A stretch of DNA of 38,261 nt from Candidatus Uhrbacteria bacterium RIFOXYB12_FULL_58_10. GTDB taxonomy: Bacteria > Patescibacteriota > Patescibacteriia > UBA9934 > GWF2-40-263. The number at the start of each line of letters is the position of its first letter. The stretch's first letter is position 1. Made by a program: the position numbers and the translations under genes. Positions 22,830 to 30,812 of the stretch are shown here, one piece after another. The notes below the pieces were generated by a model that searched no databases, was not told the DNA's origin, and saw only the letters and a list, made by a program, of their open reading frames with translations. The stretch lies in assembly GCA_001791645.1 (NCBI GenBank), contig MGFA01000001.1, positions 42,085 through 80,345 of the forward strand, in the 5' to 3' direction.

Positions 22830-23443
22830 ACGGACTTGGCTTCGCGCGACACCACGAGGAGAATGCCTCCGCGGGCGCCAGGCACGGCACCTTTGATTGC
22901 CAAAATATTGTTGACAGGATCAACCGAAATCACCTCGAGATTCTTTACCGTTACGCGATCATCGCCCAAGTGACCTGCCATGCGCTGACCCTTTGAAACC
23001 GGACCTTGTCGCTGAGAAGCGATGGAACCAGGCATACGCATCTGGTCTTTCTGACCATGGGTGGCGGGACCACCGGAGAAATGATGGCGTTTCATCACGC
23101 CAGCAAAACCGCGGCCTTTTGAGGTACCAACGACGTCCACGTGCATCCCCACAACGAAGACAGACGCATCGATCATATTCCCTCGCGCAAGATCAGTGGC
23201 ATCCACGCGGAATTCGCGCAACGTCCCGACCGTCGAGAGATCCTTGACGTGTCCTGCTTCTGGTTTTGGGAGGACGCGCTTTACGTCCGTACCAAGCTGA
23301 ACGGCAACATAGCCGTCTTTTTCTGTCGTGCGTACCTGCGTCACGACGTTCGGATCCGCCTTAACAAGCGTTACCGGAATAACCGTCCCATCCTCACGGA
23401 ACTGCTGCGTCATCTCGAGTTTTCGACCAATAATGAATGGCAT
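22817..23443 (-). CDS. rplC: 50S ribosomal protein L3
   Basis: 208 aa. GRGFAGVMKRHHFSGGP and PGSIASQRQGPVSKGQRMAGH form the long loop that reaches the peptidyl transferase centre. It is preceded by a 306-base structured non-coding stretch. The best SD (AGAGG) lies in a small hairpin 11 bases before the ATG. Confidence 0.97.
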   Translation of the reverse strand: MPFIIGRKLEMTQQFREDGTVIPVTLVKADPNVVTQVRTTEKDGYVAVQLGTDVKRVLPKPEAGHVKDLSTVGTLREFRVDATDLARGNMIDASVFVVGMHVDVVGTSKGRGFAGVMKRHHFSGGPATHGQKDQMRMPGSIASQRQGPVSKGQRMAGHLGDDRVTVKNLEVISVDPVNNILAIKGAVPGARGGILLVVSREAKSVWQK

Positions 23444-23749
23444 ATGACAGTGGTCCTCTTAGGACATATCTCCGGCATAAGTAAAAGCCAGAAGTCGGTC
23501 CGTCTTGGAATATTCGCTGTATCAACTTGATTCAAGACAAAACGGCTTCTGACCTGTTCGCGTCACGGAACAGAATGTGTCGGGGGATTCGTAAATGAAT
23601 GGCAATATGTCCTTTTCGGTCTTCGGAAGCCCCAGGATGTTTTGCACTGCATCTTATCCTGTGTTCGTCGACCGACATTGATCACGGGTGACCGATCGTA
23701 TGGACCTCCATTGAGATCCATACTCTTCTGTCATCCGTGCGGGATCGTA
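23444..23749 (-). promoter_or_regulatory. Structured untranslated region between rpsJ and rplC
   Basis: 306 bases with no plausible gene. On the minus strand it folds into several clear hairpins: an 11-bp stem with loop AATG (23698-23723), a 6-bp stem CTGTTC/GAACAG (23554-23573), a 19-bp stem with two mismatches and a 25-base loop (23489-23551), and GTCCT-AAG-AGGAC (23453-23465) over the rplC SD. No T-tract follows the strong stems, so they are not intrinsic terminators, and I found no convincing promoter. By analogy with the E. coli S10 leader, which binds L4 and lies before rpsJ, it may be an autoregulatory element moved to between rpsJ and rplC. Confidence 0.7.
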
Positions 23750-24091
23750 CTATGTCTTGATCTCGACGTCAACCCCCGCAGGAAGATTGAGCGACATCAG
23801 CGCGTCAATGGTCTTTTCTGTCGGCTCCGTAATGTCGATGAGACGCTTGTGAATACGCATCTCATATTGCTCACGCGAGTCCTTGTGGACGAACGTGGAG
23901 CGATTCACCGTGTACTTACGCTTCTCGGTCGGAAGGGGCACCGGCCCATGCACCTTTGCCCCGGAACGCTCGGCTGCCTTGATGATGGTGAGCGTTGCCT
24001 GGTCAATGATTTTATGGTCATAGGCGCGGATTCGAATGCGAATACGCTGTTCTTCCGGCTGCTTTTCGGCTTTCTTTGTTGCGTTTGACAC
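23750..24091 (-). CDS. rpsJ: 30S ribosomal protein S10
   Basis: 113 aa from GTG 24091. The frame also offers GTG 24118, giving 122 aa, but the extra MAIVLSINT is untypical. The core [14 protein letters not shown] and [20 protein letters not shown] are diagnostic. S10 is a head protein that also pairs with NusB in antitermination. No SD precedes either start. It lies about 50 bases after tuf and is presumably read from the tuf promoter. Confidence 0.95.
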   Translation of the reverse strand: MSNATKKAEKQPEEQRIRIRIRAYDHKIIDQATLTIIKAAERSGAKVHGPVPLPTEKRKYTVNRSTFVHKDSREQYEMRIHKRLIDITEPTEKTIDALMSLNLPAGVDVEIKT

Positions 24092-24140
24092 AGTGTTTAT
24101 AGAAAGAACGATTGCCACGCCAGCGGCGGGGCATTAATGG

Positions 24141-25334
<1,194 letters not shown>

Positions 25335-25368
25335 AGCATTTTTTTGAGCTTGACCGCCCTTTGCGATC

Positions 25369-25424
25369 TTGCCCGGCCGGATCAAGTGGCCACATCCTTA
25401 CGTGCACTTGGTCCAGGCGGGCAA
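25369..25424 (-). promoter_or_regulatory. Large hairpin in the tuf leader
   Basis: In the minus-strand transcript a 20-pair stem with only two mismatches (TTGCCCG... with ...CGGGCAA, 16-base loop) ends 34 bases before the tuf ATG. The loop holds AAGGA. A smaller A/T-rich stem (ATTAATT/AATTAAT, 7 bp) lies upstream at about 25442-25459. No T-tract follows the large stem, so control of translation or mRNA stability is more likely than termination. Confidence 0.65.
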
Positions 25425-25475
25425 AAAATTGCTCTAGTTAGATTAATTTCTTAATTAATGTCGTAAGACGGCGAA

Positions 25476-25504
25476 ATTATAACAAAAGGACTCGAGTTAC
25501 GCAA
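25476..25504 (-). promoter_or_regulatory. tuf promoter
   Basis: Minus strand TTGCGT (25499-25504), 17 bases, perfect TATAAT (25476-25481). Transcription should begin near 25469, giving a leader of about 135 bases. Confidence 0.88.
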
Positions 25505-25519
25505 GGCCTTTGGCGCAGA

Positions 25520-26044
25520 TTATTCGACCGGTTCTAGATAAAACTGTTCCTCGCCGAAATCCTCGTCAGTTTTCATGTTTTCAGCCGGTTTTTCATGTTT
25601 CTGCTGTTCGGTCGCTCCAACGACTGATTCCTGGCCTTTTTGGCGTTGATATTCAAGAAACTGTCGCTCCAGATCGGATTTCTCAATTTCTGACATTTTG
25701 CTGAGATCCCATGTATCCCCAGGCTCACCGGCCGATTGCATGGCTTCCCAAATGTCCGATGGCTGGCCGAGGGCTGATTCCGGCTCCGGTGACGGAGAAG
25801 TCTCGGGTCTGACGGCGTCGTCGGGAACATCAGGACCATTATTCGGTTTGTCTAACCCTGTGTTGTCATCCCACCACCCTTCTTCCCATTCACCGCCATC
25901 TTCGGATGACTGAAAATCAACCAATGTCTCGTACTGTTCCAATCCCATGACAACGTAAACGTCCTCCCCGTTGGTATCGGTAACAACCATTCGGTCGCCG
26001 GTACGTCGAATCAGATCAAGAATGCGCCGAAGTTGTTTGTCCAT
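25520..26044 (-). CDS. Phd-antitoxin-like N-terminus with acidic disordered tail
   Basis: 174 aa. Residues 1-45 (LRRILDLIRRTGDRMVVTD, then VYVVMGLEQYETLVD) resemble the DNA-binding start of Phd/YefM-type proteins: a short helix, a strand pair, then 'G-L-E-x-Y-E-x-L'. The remaining 130 residues are acidic, Pro/Gln/Glu-rich and probably disordered. No toxin gene lies next to it, so an antitoxin role is doubtful, and a DNA-binding or adaptor role is only a guess. It is monocistronic with a near-consensus promoter and no SD; the -10 ends 9 bases before the ATG. Confidence 0.7.
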   Translation of the reverse strand: MDKQLRRILDLIRRTGDRMVVTDTNGEDVYVVMGLEQYETLVDFQSSEDGGEWEEGWWDDNTGLDKPNNGPDVPDDAVRPETSPSPEPESALGQPSDIWEAMQSAGEPGDTWDLSKMSEIEKSDLERQFLEYQRQKGQESVVGATEQQKHEKPAENMKTDEDFGEEQFYLEPVE

Positions 26045-26053
26045 ATTGCAGGC

Positions 26054-26081
26054 ATTTTAACCCACGAGGCCAGGGTGTCAA
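26054..26081 (-). promoter_or_regulatory. Promoter of the Phd-like gene, leaderless geometry
   Basis: Minus strand TTGACA (26076-26081), 16 bases, TAAAAT (26054-26059), then 9 bases to the ATG at 26044. Confidence 0.82.
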
Positions 26082-26097
26082 ATCAAATGATCCATGG

Positions 26098-26126
26098 TTG
26101 ACAATTTGGTCTTTCTCTGGTAGACC
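26098..26126 (+). promoter_or_regulatory. Promoter of the gene at 26159
   Basis: TTGACA (26098-26103), 17 bases, TAGACC (26121-26126). It is divergent from the Phd-like gene promoter, with 16 bases between the -35 boxes. Confidence 0.6.
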
Positions 26127-26158
26127 AATGCTACGACTCCAACAACGAAGGAGGGCGC

Positions 26159-27268
26159 ATGCCCAGCGAAAAAGAAGAACTCAAGGGCGCGTATATCCCG
26201 TTCGGAAAGAACGACGTGCTGGCGCTTCCGATCCACGTCGACGCGGATCTGGTTGCGCTGTCAATCGCCGACGCCAACCCTGGAACATTCCTGGTCTACG
26301 CGGCGGTTGCCAAGGTCGACGGCAAAGGATCGATACTTCTCAGGCACGATCGCCTCGACGGATGGACCGAGACGCACAGCGGTGCCATCGAGCGGGTCGT
26401 GGCAATCGACGACGACGTAGAAATCTCTCAAGGCGATTCCACTACCGGAGAGTACGTGATGTGGGGAGGAGAACCAGTCACCATCCCCGATGGTGGGCGC
26501 TGGTGGATCGGAACCGATCAGCGGACGCCTACCCTGATCGTTCAGCACGGAGCCGTGCTGACCAGACACTTCGTCTCCGGACGCACAGAGACGTTCGACG
26601 CCTCGAACGTCATCCCGGCGGTTGCCGTGCTCGACGAGGAATTGGACCGCGTGGTATTCCGCGACGGCATCCCGTACTTCGAAGCGCGAAGCAAGGAACC
26701 GCGCGTCGTCGGCGACGCGCAGACGCGCGTCTTCGAATGCGGGGGCGAACTCGTCGCCGTGGACTACAAGGATCCAAAACGGCCGTGGATCAACACTCTC
26801 ACCTCCGTCGCGGACGGAAGCGAGACCCTGATCGCAGACGCGCCGATCCGCGTCATCGACATTTCCGGAACGGACCTCCACTGGGTCATCACGTTCGACG
26901 TGAACGTTTCGGGCAAGTCGAACGCGCCCGGTGACCATCGTCGCCAGATCATGGTACTGAACCGCGACGGAAGTCGGCGAGTCGCCGAAGAAGACGACGC
27001 CATTCGCGACCGATGGTCGCCGACCGACGCCACCAGGAGCTTCGTTGCCCCTGACGGGTTCCGCGTGGTACTCGTCGAAATGGGACGGCGCACCGAAAAC
27101 GGGGATGCCCAACGCGGCGTCATGATCTACACTGATACCGGACACATCTTCCACGTCCTGCGCGGCGTGGCGTTCGAGACGCTGCACCTGGTCGAGGATG
27201 AGATCTGGGGCTGGCGGCGCTGCCCCGGCGGCGTCATCCTCTCACGCTTTCCCTTCCTCCGCGACTAG
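26159..27268 (+). CDS. Cytoplasmic beta-strand-rich (propeller-like) protein, unknown
   Basis: 369 aa, not recognised. There is no signal peptide or membrane segment. The chain is rich in short beta strands with repeated 'WW/GxD' and 'VVFRDGIPYFEA' style units, consistent with a propeller, but the repeats are too divergent to count blades with confidence. AAGGAGG (26148-26154) stands 4 bases before the ATG. The stop codon TAG sits in the loop of the terminator hairpin. It has many Arg and Asp residues and only two or three Cys. It is monocistronic and divergent from the Phd-like gene. Confidence 0.85.
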   Translation: MPSEKEELKGAYIPFGKNDVLALPIHVDADLVALSIADANPGTFLVYAAVAKVDGKGSILLRHDRLDGWTETHSGAIERVVAIDDDVEISQGDSTTGEYVMWGGEPVTIPDGGRWWIGTDQRTPTLIVQHGAVLTRHFVSGRTETFDASNVIPAVAVLDEELDRVVFRDGIPYFEARSKEPRVVGDAQTRVFECGGELVAVDYKDPKRPWINTLTSVADGSETLIADAPIRVIDISGTDLHWVITFDVNVSGKSNAPGDHRRQIMVLNRDGSRRVAEEDDAIRDRWSPTDATRSFVAPDGFRVVLVEMGRRTENGDAQRGVMIYTDTGHIFHVLRGVAFETLHLVEDEIWGWRRCPGGVILSRFPFLRD

Positions 27269-27284
27269 TTCGCGGAATTTTTTT
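27258..27284 (+). terminator. Terminator overlapping the stop codon
   Basis: TCCGCG (27258-27263) pairs with CGCGGA (27271-27276), and seven Ts follow. The seven-base loop contains the TAG stop of the gene. Confidence 0.85.
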
Positions 27285-27293
27285 ATTGCGCGG

Positions 27294-27322
27294 TTGTTCT
27301 CGCCTTGCCGTCACGATACACT
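27294..27322 (+). promoter_or_regulatory. Promoter of the lipoprotein gene, leaderless geometry
   Basis: TTGTTC (27294-27299), 17 bases, TACACT (27317-27322), then 8 bases to the ATG at 27331. Confidence 0.7.
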
Positions 27323-27330
27323 GTACGCAT

Positions 27331-27843
27331 ATGAATACTTTCAAACTGACGGTGGCAATCTTGTGCGGTGTGGCACTGATGGGATTCGGCTGTTCACCGA
27401 CTGACCGGTTGGCCGAAAAGGCCACGGAGTCCGCGATAAACGCGCAACTTGATGGTCAGGCGAACGTGGACATTGAGGAAGGAATGATTCGATACGAGGA
27501 CGCGGAAACAGGAGCCGTCTCCGCGTGGGGTGAGAACATAGATGTTCCAGAAACCTTCCCTTCCGACGTTCCGCGGTACGAAAATGGCAATGTCGTTGGC
27601 GTCACCATAAGCGAGGATGGCGCATGGATCTCGTATGCCACGTCCGACTCCGTTGAAATGGCCATCTCCTGGTACGAAGACCGACTTGTCTCCGAAGGAT
27701 GGACGCGACAAGCGAGCTACTCCATACGGGGTTCCGAGATGCGCTCCTTCGCGAAGGACGACGCGACCATCACCGTATCCGCCAGCACGGACGAGTCGTC
27801 AGACGCAAAGACATCCGTCATGATCGTTCGATCAGCTAGCTAA
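27331..27843 (+). CDS. Putative lipoprotein
   Basis: 170 aa from ATG 27331. A short N-terminus with Lys5 is followed by a hydrophobic core, with Cys21 in LMGFGC. The residue at -3 is Gly rather than Leu, so the lipobox is imperfect but usable. The mature part has ETFPSDVPRYENGNVVGV, then a region with a WYEDRLVSEGWTRQ segment, a pattern I associate with small surface-domain proteins common in this phylum; no activity is known to me. The stop is 3 bases before the aminotransferase start, so the two are probably co-transcribed. Confidence 0.78.
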   Translation: MNTFKLTVAILCGVALMGFGCSPTDRLAEKATESAINAQLDGQANVDIEEGMIRYEDAETGAVSAWGENIDVPETFPSDVPRYENGNVVGVTISEDGAWISYATSDSVEMAISWYEDRLVSEGWTRQASYSIRGSEMRSFAKDDATITVSASTDESSDAKTSVMIVRSAS

Positions 27844-27846
27844 CCT

Positions 27847-29013
27847 ATGGGAAAACACCTTGCCGACTACGGTTCCGCGCCAATCGATTTCGCGCGCGGG
27901 AACGGTTCGTACCTGTTCGACAAACGCGGAAAAAAATATCTTGATTTTCAAACTGGCTGGTGCGTGGGTACGGTCGGATGGAAAAACGCGGAAATGGCCG
28001 AGGCCATTTCCGCGCAGGCACGCGAGGGCCTTCATCTTCCCCCGTGGTTTCGACTCGAACGCCATGAATGGTTCGCCTCGCGACTTGTGAAAATTGCCCC
28101 GGGCAAGCTCGATCGAGTGTTCCGCGCCTGCAGCGGATCCGAAGCGGTTGAGTTTGCGATCAAGGCCGCGCGCGCCGCAACGCGGAAGCCAACCATTGTG
28201 ACAATCGATGGCGTGTATCACGGCCACACCTATGGCGCCGGAAGCGTCGGGAACGGATTCGGCCGCGTGTTATCGCCATGCGACGGATTTGTGAAAGTCC
28301 GCATGCCTCGATCACGATCGTCGGAACAAAATGTGCTTGCCGCGATCGAAGAACGCTTCGCAATTGGAGACGTGGCAGCCTTTCTTTCCGAGCCAGTTTG
28401 GACGAATGCCGGATGTGTTATTCCTTCCCCAAATTTCTATCCATCCGTGCAATCGCTCTGTCGCGCGTACGACATTCTACTTGTCATGGACGAAGTTGCT
28501 ACGTGCATGGGTCGGTGCGGCAAGATGTTCGGATCGGAACTTTGGAACATCGAGCCGGACATTCTCACGCTCGGCAAATCGTTCACTGGTGGATACGCCA
28601 CCATGGCTGCGACCATGGTTACCGAACGGGTGTTCCAAGGGGCACGTGGCATCCCATCGCATCCGACGTTTGGCTGGGCATTCCAAGACCTCGCCGCAGT
28701 CGAAAAGAACGTCGAGATCATCGTACGCGATAACTTGGCCGGCAACGCGGCGGCGGTCGGGACGTACTTGCTCGATCTTCTGAAGCCGCTCGAATCGATC
28801 AAAAAGGTCAAGGAAGTCCGCGGCGTCGGCATGGTGCTTGCCATCGAATTCCGCCTTCCAATCGCCCCGCTCGTCGCCGCCAAATGCTACCGCCTCGGCC
28901 TAGTCGTGGAGTATACGAACGTCCGTACGCTCTTCATTTCTCCGATGCTCAACCTCACCAAAAAAGAGGCAAAAATGGGAGCAAACATGATAAAACAGGC
29001 TTGTGGAACTTGA
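27847..29013 (+). CDS. Class III PLP-dependent aminotransferase
   Basis: 388 aa. Class III landmarks are in order: aromatic-rich LDFQTGWCVGTVGW (about 32-45), ACSGSEAVEFAIKAAR (94-109, phosphate binding), YHGHTYGAG (124-132, stacking on PLP), D215-E216 (pyridine N contact) and PLP Lys244 in LGKSFTGGY. The signature after D-E is VATCMGRCGKMF instead of the usual V-x-T-G-F-G-R-T-G. Sequence tone is closest to ornithine/acetylornithine or glutamate-1-semialdehyde-type enzymes, but the substrate is open. A sugar aminotransferase role is less likely, since those belong to DegT. It follows the lipoprotein gene without an SD. Confidence 0.9.
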   Translation: MGKHLADYGSAPIDFARGNGSYLFDKRGKKYLDFQTGWCVGTVGWKNAEMAEAISAQAREGLHLPPWFRLERHEWFASRLVKIAPGKLDRVFRACSGSEAVEFAIKAARAATRKPTIVTIDGVYHGHTYGAGSVGNGFGRVLSPCDGFVKVRMPRSRSSEQNVLAAIEERFAIGDVAAFLSEPVWTNAGCVIPSPNFYPSVQSLCRAYDILLVMDEVATCMGRCGKMFGSELWNIEPDILTLGKSFTGGYATMAATMVTERVFQGARGIPSHPTFGWAFQDLAAVEKNVEIIVRDNLAGNAAAVGTYLLDLLKPLESIKKVKEVRGVGMVLAIEFRLPIAPLVAAKCYRLGLVVEYTNVRTLFISPMLNLTKKEAKMGANMIKQACGT

Positions 29014-29038
29014 CGGAATCCGGGTTTTGTGGTATCCT
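29010..29038 (+). promoter_or_regulatory. Promoter of the 46-codon small ORF
   Basis: TTGACG (29010-29015, overlapping the stop of the aminotransferase gene), 17 bases, TATCCT (29033-29038), then 8 bases to GTG 29047 or 11 to ATG 29050. Confidence 0.7.
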
Positions 29039-29049
29039 ACGTTCTTGTG

Positions 29050-29190
29050 ATGAGGGTTGATCGCTTGTCCCCTCAAGGATTCAAAGGTACCGTAACGGAA
29101 CTTTGCACAGGAAAGTCGAAAGATAACACGCAGGATCAAGTAACACTGTTTACGCCTGAACTGGTCTTCTCCGCTTCGAATCAATCATAA
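29050..29190 (+). CDS. Small protein, 46 aa, unknown
   Basis: The frame MRVDRLSPQGFKG... ends ...FSASNQS and fills the space exactly between a good promoter and a strong terminator; the TAA directly touches the terminator stem. The first codon is ATG 29050 or the in-frame GTG at 29047, both at the spacing seen for leaderless genes in this window. It is polar, mildly basic at the start, with a single Cys and no membrane segment. It is too short for domain assignment. A small RNA that happens to be open is the alternative, but promoter, frame and terminator together favour a protein. Confidence 0.55.
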   Translation: MRVDRLSPQGFKGTVTELCTGKSKDNTQDQVTLFTPELVFSASNQS

Positions 29191-29222
29191 ATGCCCTCCT
29201 TGCTTGTCGAGGAGGGCATTTT
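29189..29222. terminator. Bidirectional terminator between convergent genes
   Basis: 10-bp perfect stem ATGCCCTCCT/AGGAGGGCAT (29191-29200 with 29210-29219), 9-base loop, T-tract on the plus side and ATTTATGATT on the minus side. It serves the small ORF and, more weakly, the kinase gene. Confidence 0.88.
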
Positions 29223-29224
29223 GT

Positions 29225-30238
29225 TTACGCGACGATCTTCTTCATCTTTTCCATCTTCTTCCACACATCCCGATACAGGGCAAGCTGGCCGCGGGCACGG
29301 GCAAGATTGTGGGCGCGGCGCGAAGGATACCGTTTGGGATCCCAACCAAAGTAGCTGTCAGTAAAATAGTCGGTGAGAAAACGAGAAGCGAGCTCGAGCG
29401 TGATCGTCGCGATCGAAAGCGGAACCAGTTTGCGTTCGCGGGTGGAAATAAAACCTTCGGATGCCTTTGCGTAGCCACTCCAACCAGCCTTGAAGATATC
29501 CAGTCGAAACATGTTCTTCGGATCGTCTTCTTCATGCCCGCACCAAGAGCGGAACATGTCGCCAGTCTCGACAAGCAGCGGGCGGCGATTGCACGTATCG
29601 AGATCCACGATGCCGCAGGCCTTCCCATTGGCGTCAAACAACAGATTAGAAATTTTTGGATCACCATGGATCGCGCGCAACGGAAGCGAGGCCGGCCACA
29701 AAACCTTGTGCATCTCGTTCGCCAGGAACGCCACGTCCTCAGCCACGTCGTCGAGGAGCGGATTCGTCCAATTCTTTTTCATCGTACTTACGAACGAAGC
29801 GAAGATTTTTTCCGTTTCATGCAAGATCTTCTTGGACTCAAAATCGTATTTCAGATACGCCAAGGTCTTATGGAACCGACCGAACATCATGCCAGCTTCA
29901 CGCGCCTTTTTCGCATCACGGAGCGTTGTAAACGTCTTCCCTGACAAGAACGTCTGAACACGCCACTTGCATCCGTTGGAATCCTTCGTGAGTACCTTCC
30001 GTTTCTTTGATCGCACACACTTCGGCGCCGGGAATCCCTGATCATTGAGAAACGCCGTGACGACAAAAAAGTCTTTTCCACTGGCATCGGATGCGAGAAT
30101 GGGATGCAAGCGCTGAAACACGAATGTTTCCTTTGCCGCGCGAACCTGATATGTTTGGTGAATCAATCCGACGGAAATCGGCTTCACGGACTTTACCGGA
30201 CCGATGTCGTAGGCAGACAATATTTCTTGTGGGATCAT
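29225..30238 (-). CDS. APH/choline-kinase-fold phosphotransferase (sugar-kinase-like)
   Basis: 337 aa. An N-terminal lobe with 'ISVGLIHQTYQV' as the nucleotide loop and FVFQRLHP with the ATP lysine equivalent region is followed by the catalytic loop HGDPKISNLLFD (191-202, base Asp193) and the metal site IVDLDTC (Asp212/Asp214). The opening and the 'HGDxKxxN' form resemble N-acetylhexosamine 1-kinase (NahK)-type members of the phosphotransferase family rather than antibiotic-resistance APHs. It would phosphorylate a sugar or amino sugar in the cytoplasm, perhaps for salvage into glycans. The substrate is inference. It is divergent from the methyltransferase with only 5 bases between start codons. 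Confidence 0.85.
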   Translation of the reverse strand: MIPQEILSAYDIGPVKSVKPISVGLIHQTYQVRAAKETFVFQRLHPILASDASGKDFFVVTAFLNDQGFPAPKCVRSKKRKVLTKDSNGCKWRVQTFLSGKTFTTLRDAKKAREAGMMFGRFHKTLAYLKYDFESKKILHETEKIFASFVSTMKKNWTNPLLDDVAEDVAFLANEMHKVLWPASLPLRAIHGDPKISNLLFDANGKACGIVDLDTCNRRPLLVETGDMFRSWCGHEEDDPKNMFRLDIFKAGWSGYAKASEGFISTRERKLVPLSIATITLELASRFLTDYFTDSYFGWDPKRYPSRRAHNLARARGQLALYRDVWKKMEKMKKIVA

Positions 30239-30243
30239 AGTGT

Positions 30244-30792
30244 ATGAATGTTATCACAATTGTGCTCAGCATCATTCTGTTTAGTCTTCTTGCGCTCAAT
30301 GCCGTGGGCGTGTGGTGGATCTCACGGCTTTTGCTCCCGCTCGTCCATTTTGGCGGGCCCTATGTTCCGACTCGGCAGAAAACCGTTGACGAGATGGTCC
30401 GATTCGCGATGCTTAGGCCATCCGATCGCGTTGCCGACCTTGGAAGCGGCGATGGCCGCATCGTGATCGCGGCGGCGAAGGCGGGAGTTGCGGACGCACT
30501 CGGCATTGAGATTAACGCCTCGCTCGTACGGAAGTCAAAGCGATCCGCCGAACGACTCGGCCTCCAAAACATCCATTTTGTCTGCGAATCATTTTGGAAA
30601 TCGAACGTCATGGACCGCACGGTCATTTTCCTCTTCCAGGTTCCATACACCATGCGTCGACTCGAAAGCAAACTGCGAGAGGAACTCCCCATTGGCGCGC
30701 GCATTGTCTCAAACGACTTCACATTCGTAGACTGGCAGCCAAGCGAGGAACACGGGCAAATCCGCATCTATACCAAAACGGCCCCGACATGA
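30244..30792 (+). CDS. Membrane-anchored SAM-dependent methyltransferase (FAM173-like)
   Basis: 182 aa. One N-terminal membrane helix (about 4-24) is followed by a class I methyltransferase: motif I DLGSGDGRIV (65-74), the acidic SAM-ribose residue in GIEIN (87-91) and a VCESFWKSN segment as motif II. DLGSGDGRI plus the later FQVPYTMRRLESKLREEL and GARIVSNDF match the FAM173 family, whose animal members methylate lysines of ATP synthase subunit c and the ADP/ATP carrier from a membrane anchor. A membrane-protein lysine target is therefore a reasonable but untested idea. The stop lies in the loop of the shared terminator with fusA. Confidence 0.85.
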   Translation: MNVITIVLSIILFSLLALNAVGVWWISRLLLPLVHFGGPYVPTRQKTVDEMVRFAMLRPSDRVADLGSGDGRIVIAAAKAGVADALGIEINASLVRKSKRSAERLGLQNIHFVCESFWKSNVMDRTVIFLFQVPYTMRRLESKLREELPIGARIVSNDFTFVDWQPSEEHGQIRIYTKTAPT

Positions 30793-30810
30793 TCGAGGCC
30801 GTTTTTCTTT
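30775..30810. terminator. Bidirectional terminator between methyltransferase gene and fusA
   Basis: AAAACGGCC (30775-30783) pairs with GGCCGTTTT (30797-30805), with T-tracts on both strands. The TGA of the plus-strand gene (30790-30792) lies in the loop. Confidence 0.88.
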
Positions 30811-30812
30811 TA

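Noticed and set aside
23444-23749. Intrinsic terminator or internal promoter in the rpsJ-rplC gap
   Set aside because: None of the strong stems is followed by a T-tract, and no -35/-10 pair with 16-18 spacing and a fair match was found.
25337-25385. 17-residue N-terminal extension of EF-Tu from TTG 25385
   Set aside because: EF-Tu is highly conserved and starts at [15 protein letters not shown]. The extension lies in the leader hairpin.
25520-26044. Toxin-antitoxin pair
   Set aside because: Only the N-terminus is Phd-like. No toxin-sized gene is adjacent on the same strand, and the long acidic tail is not typical of antitoxins.
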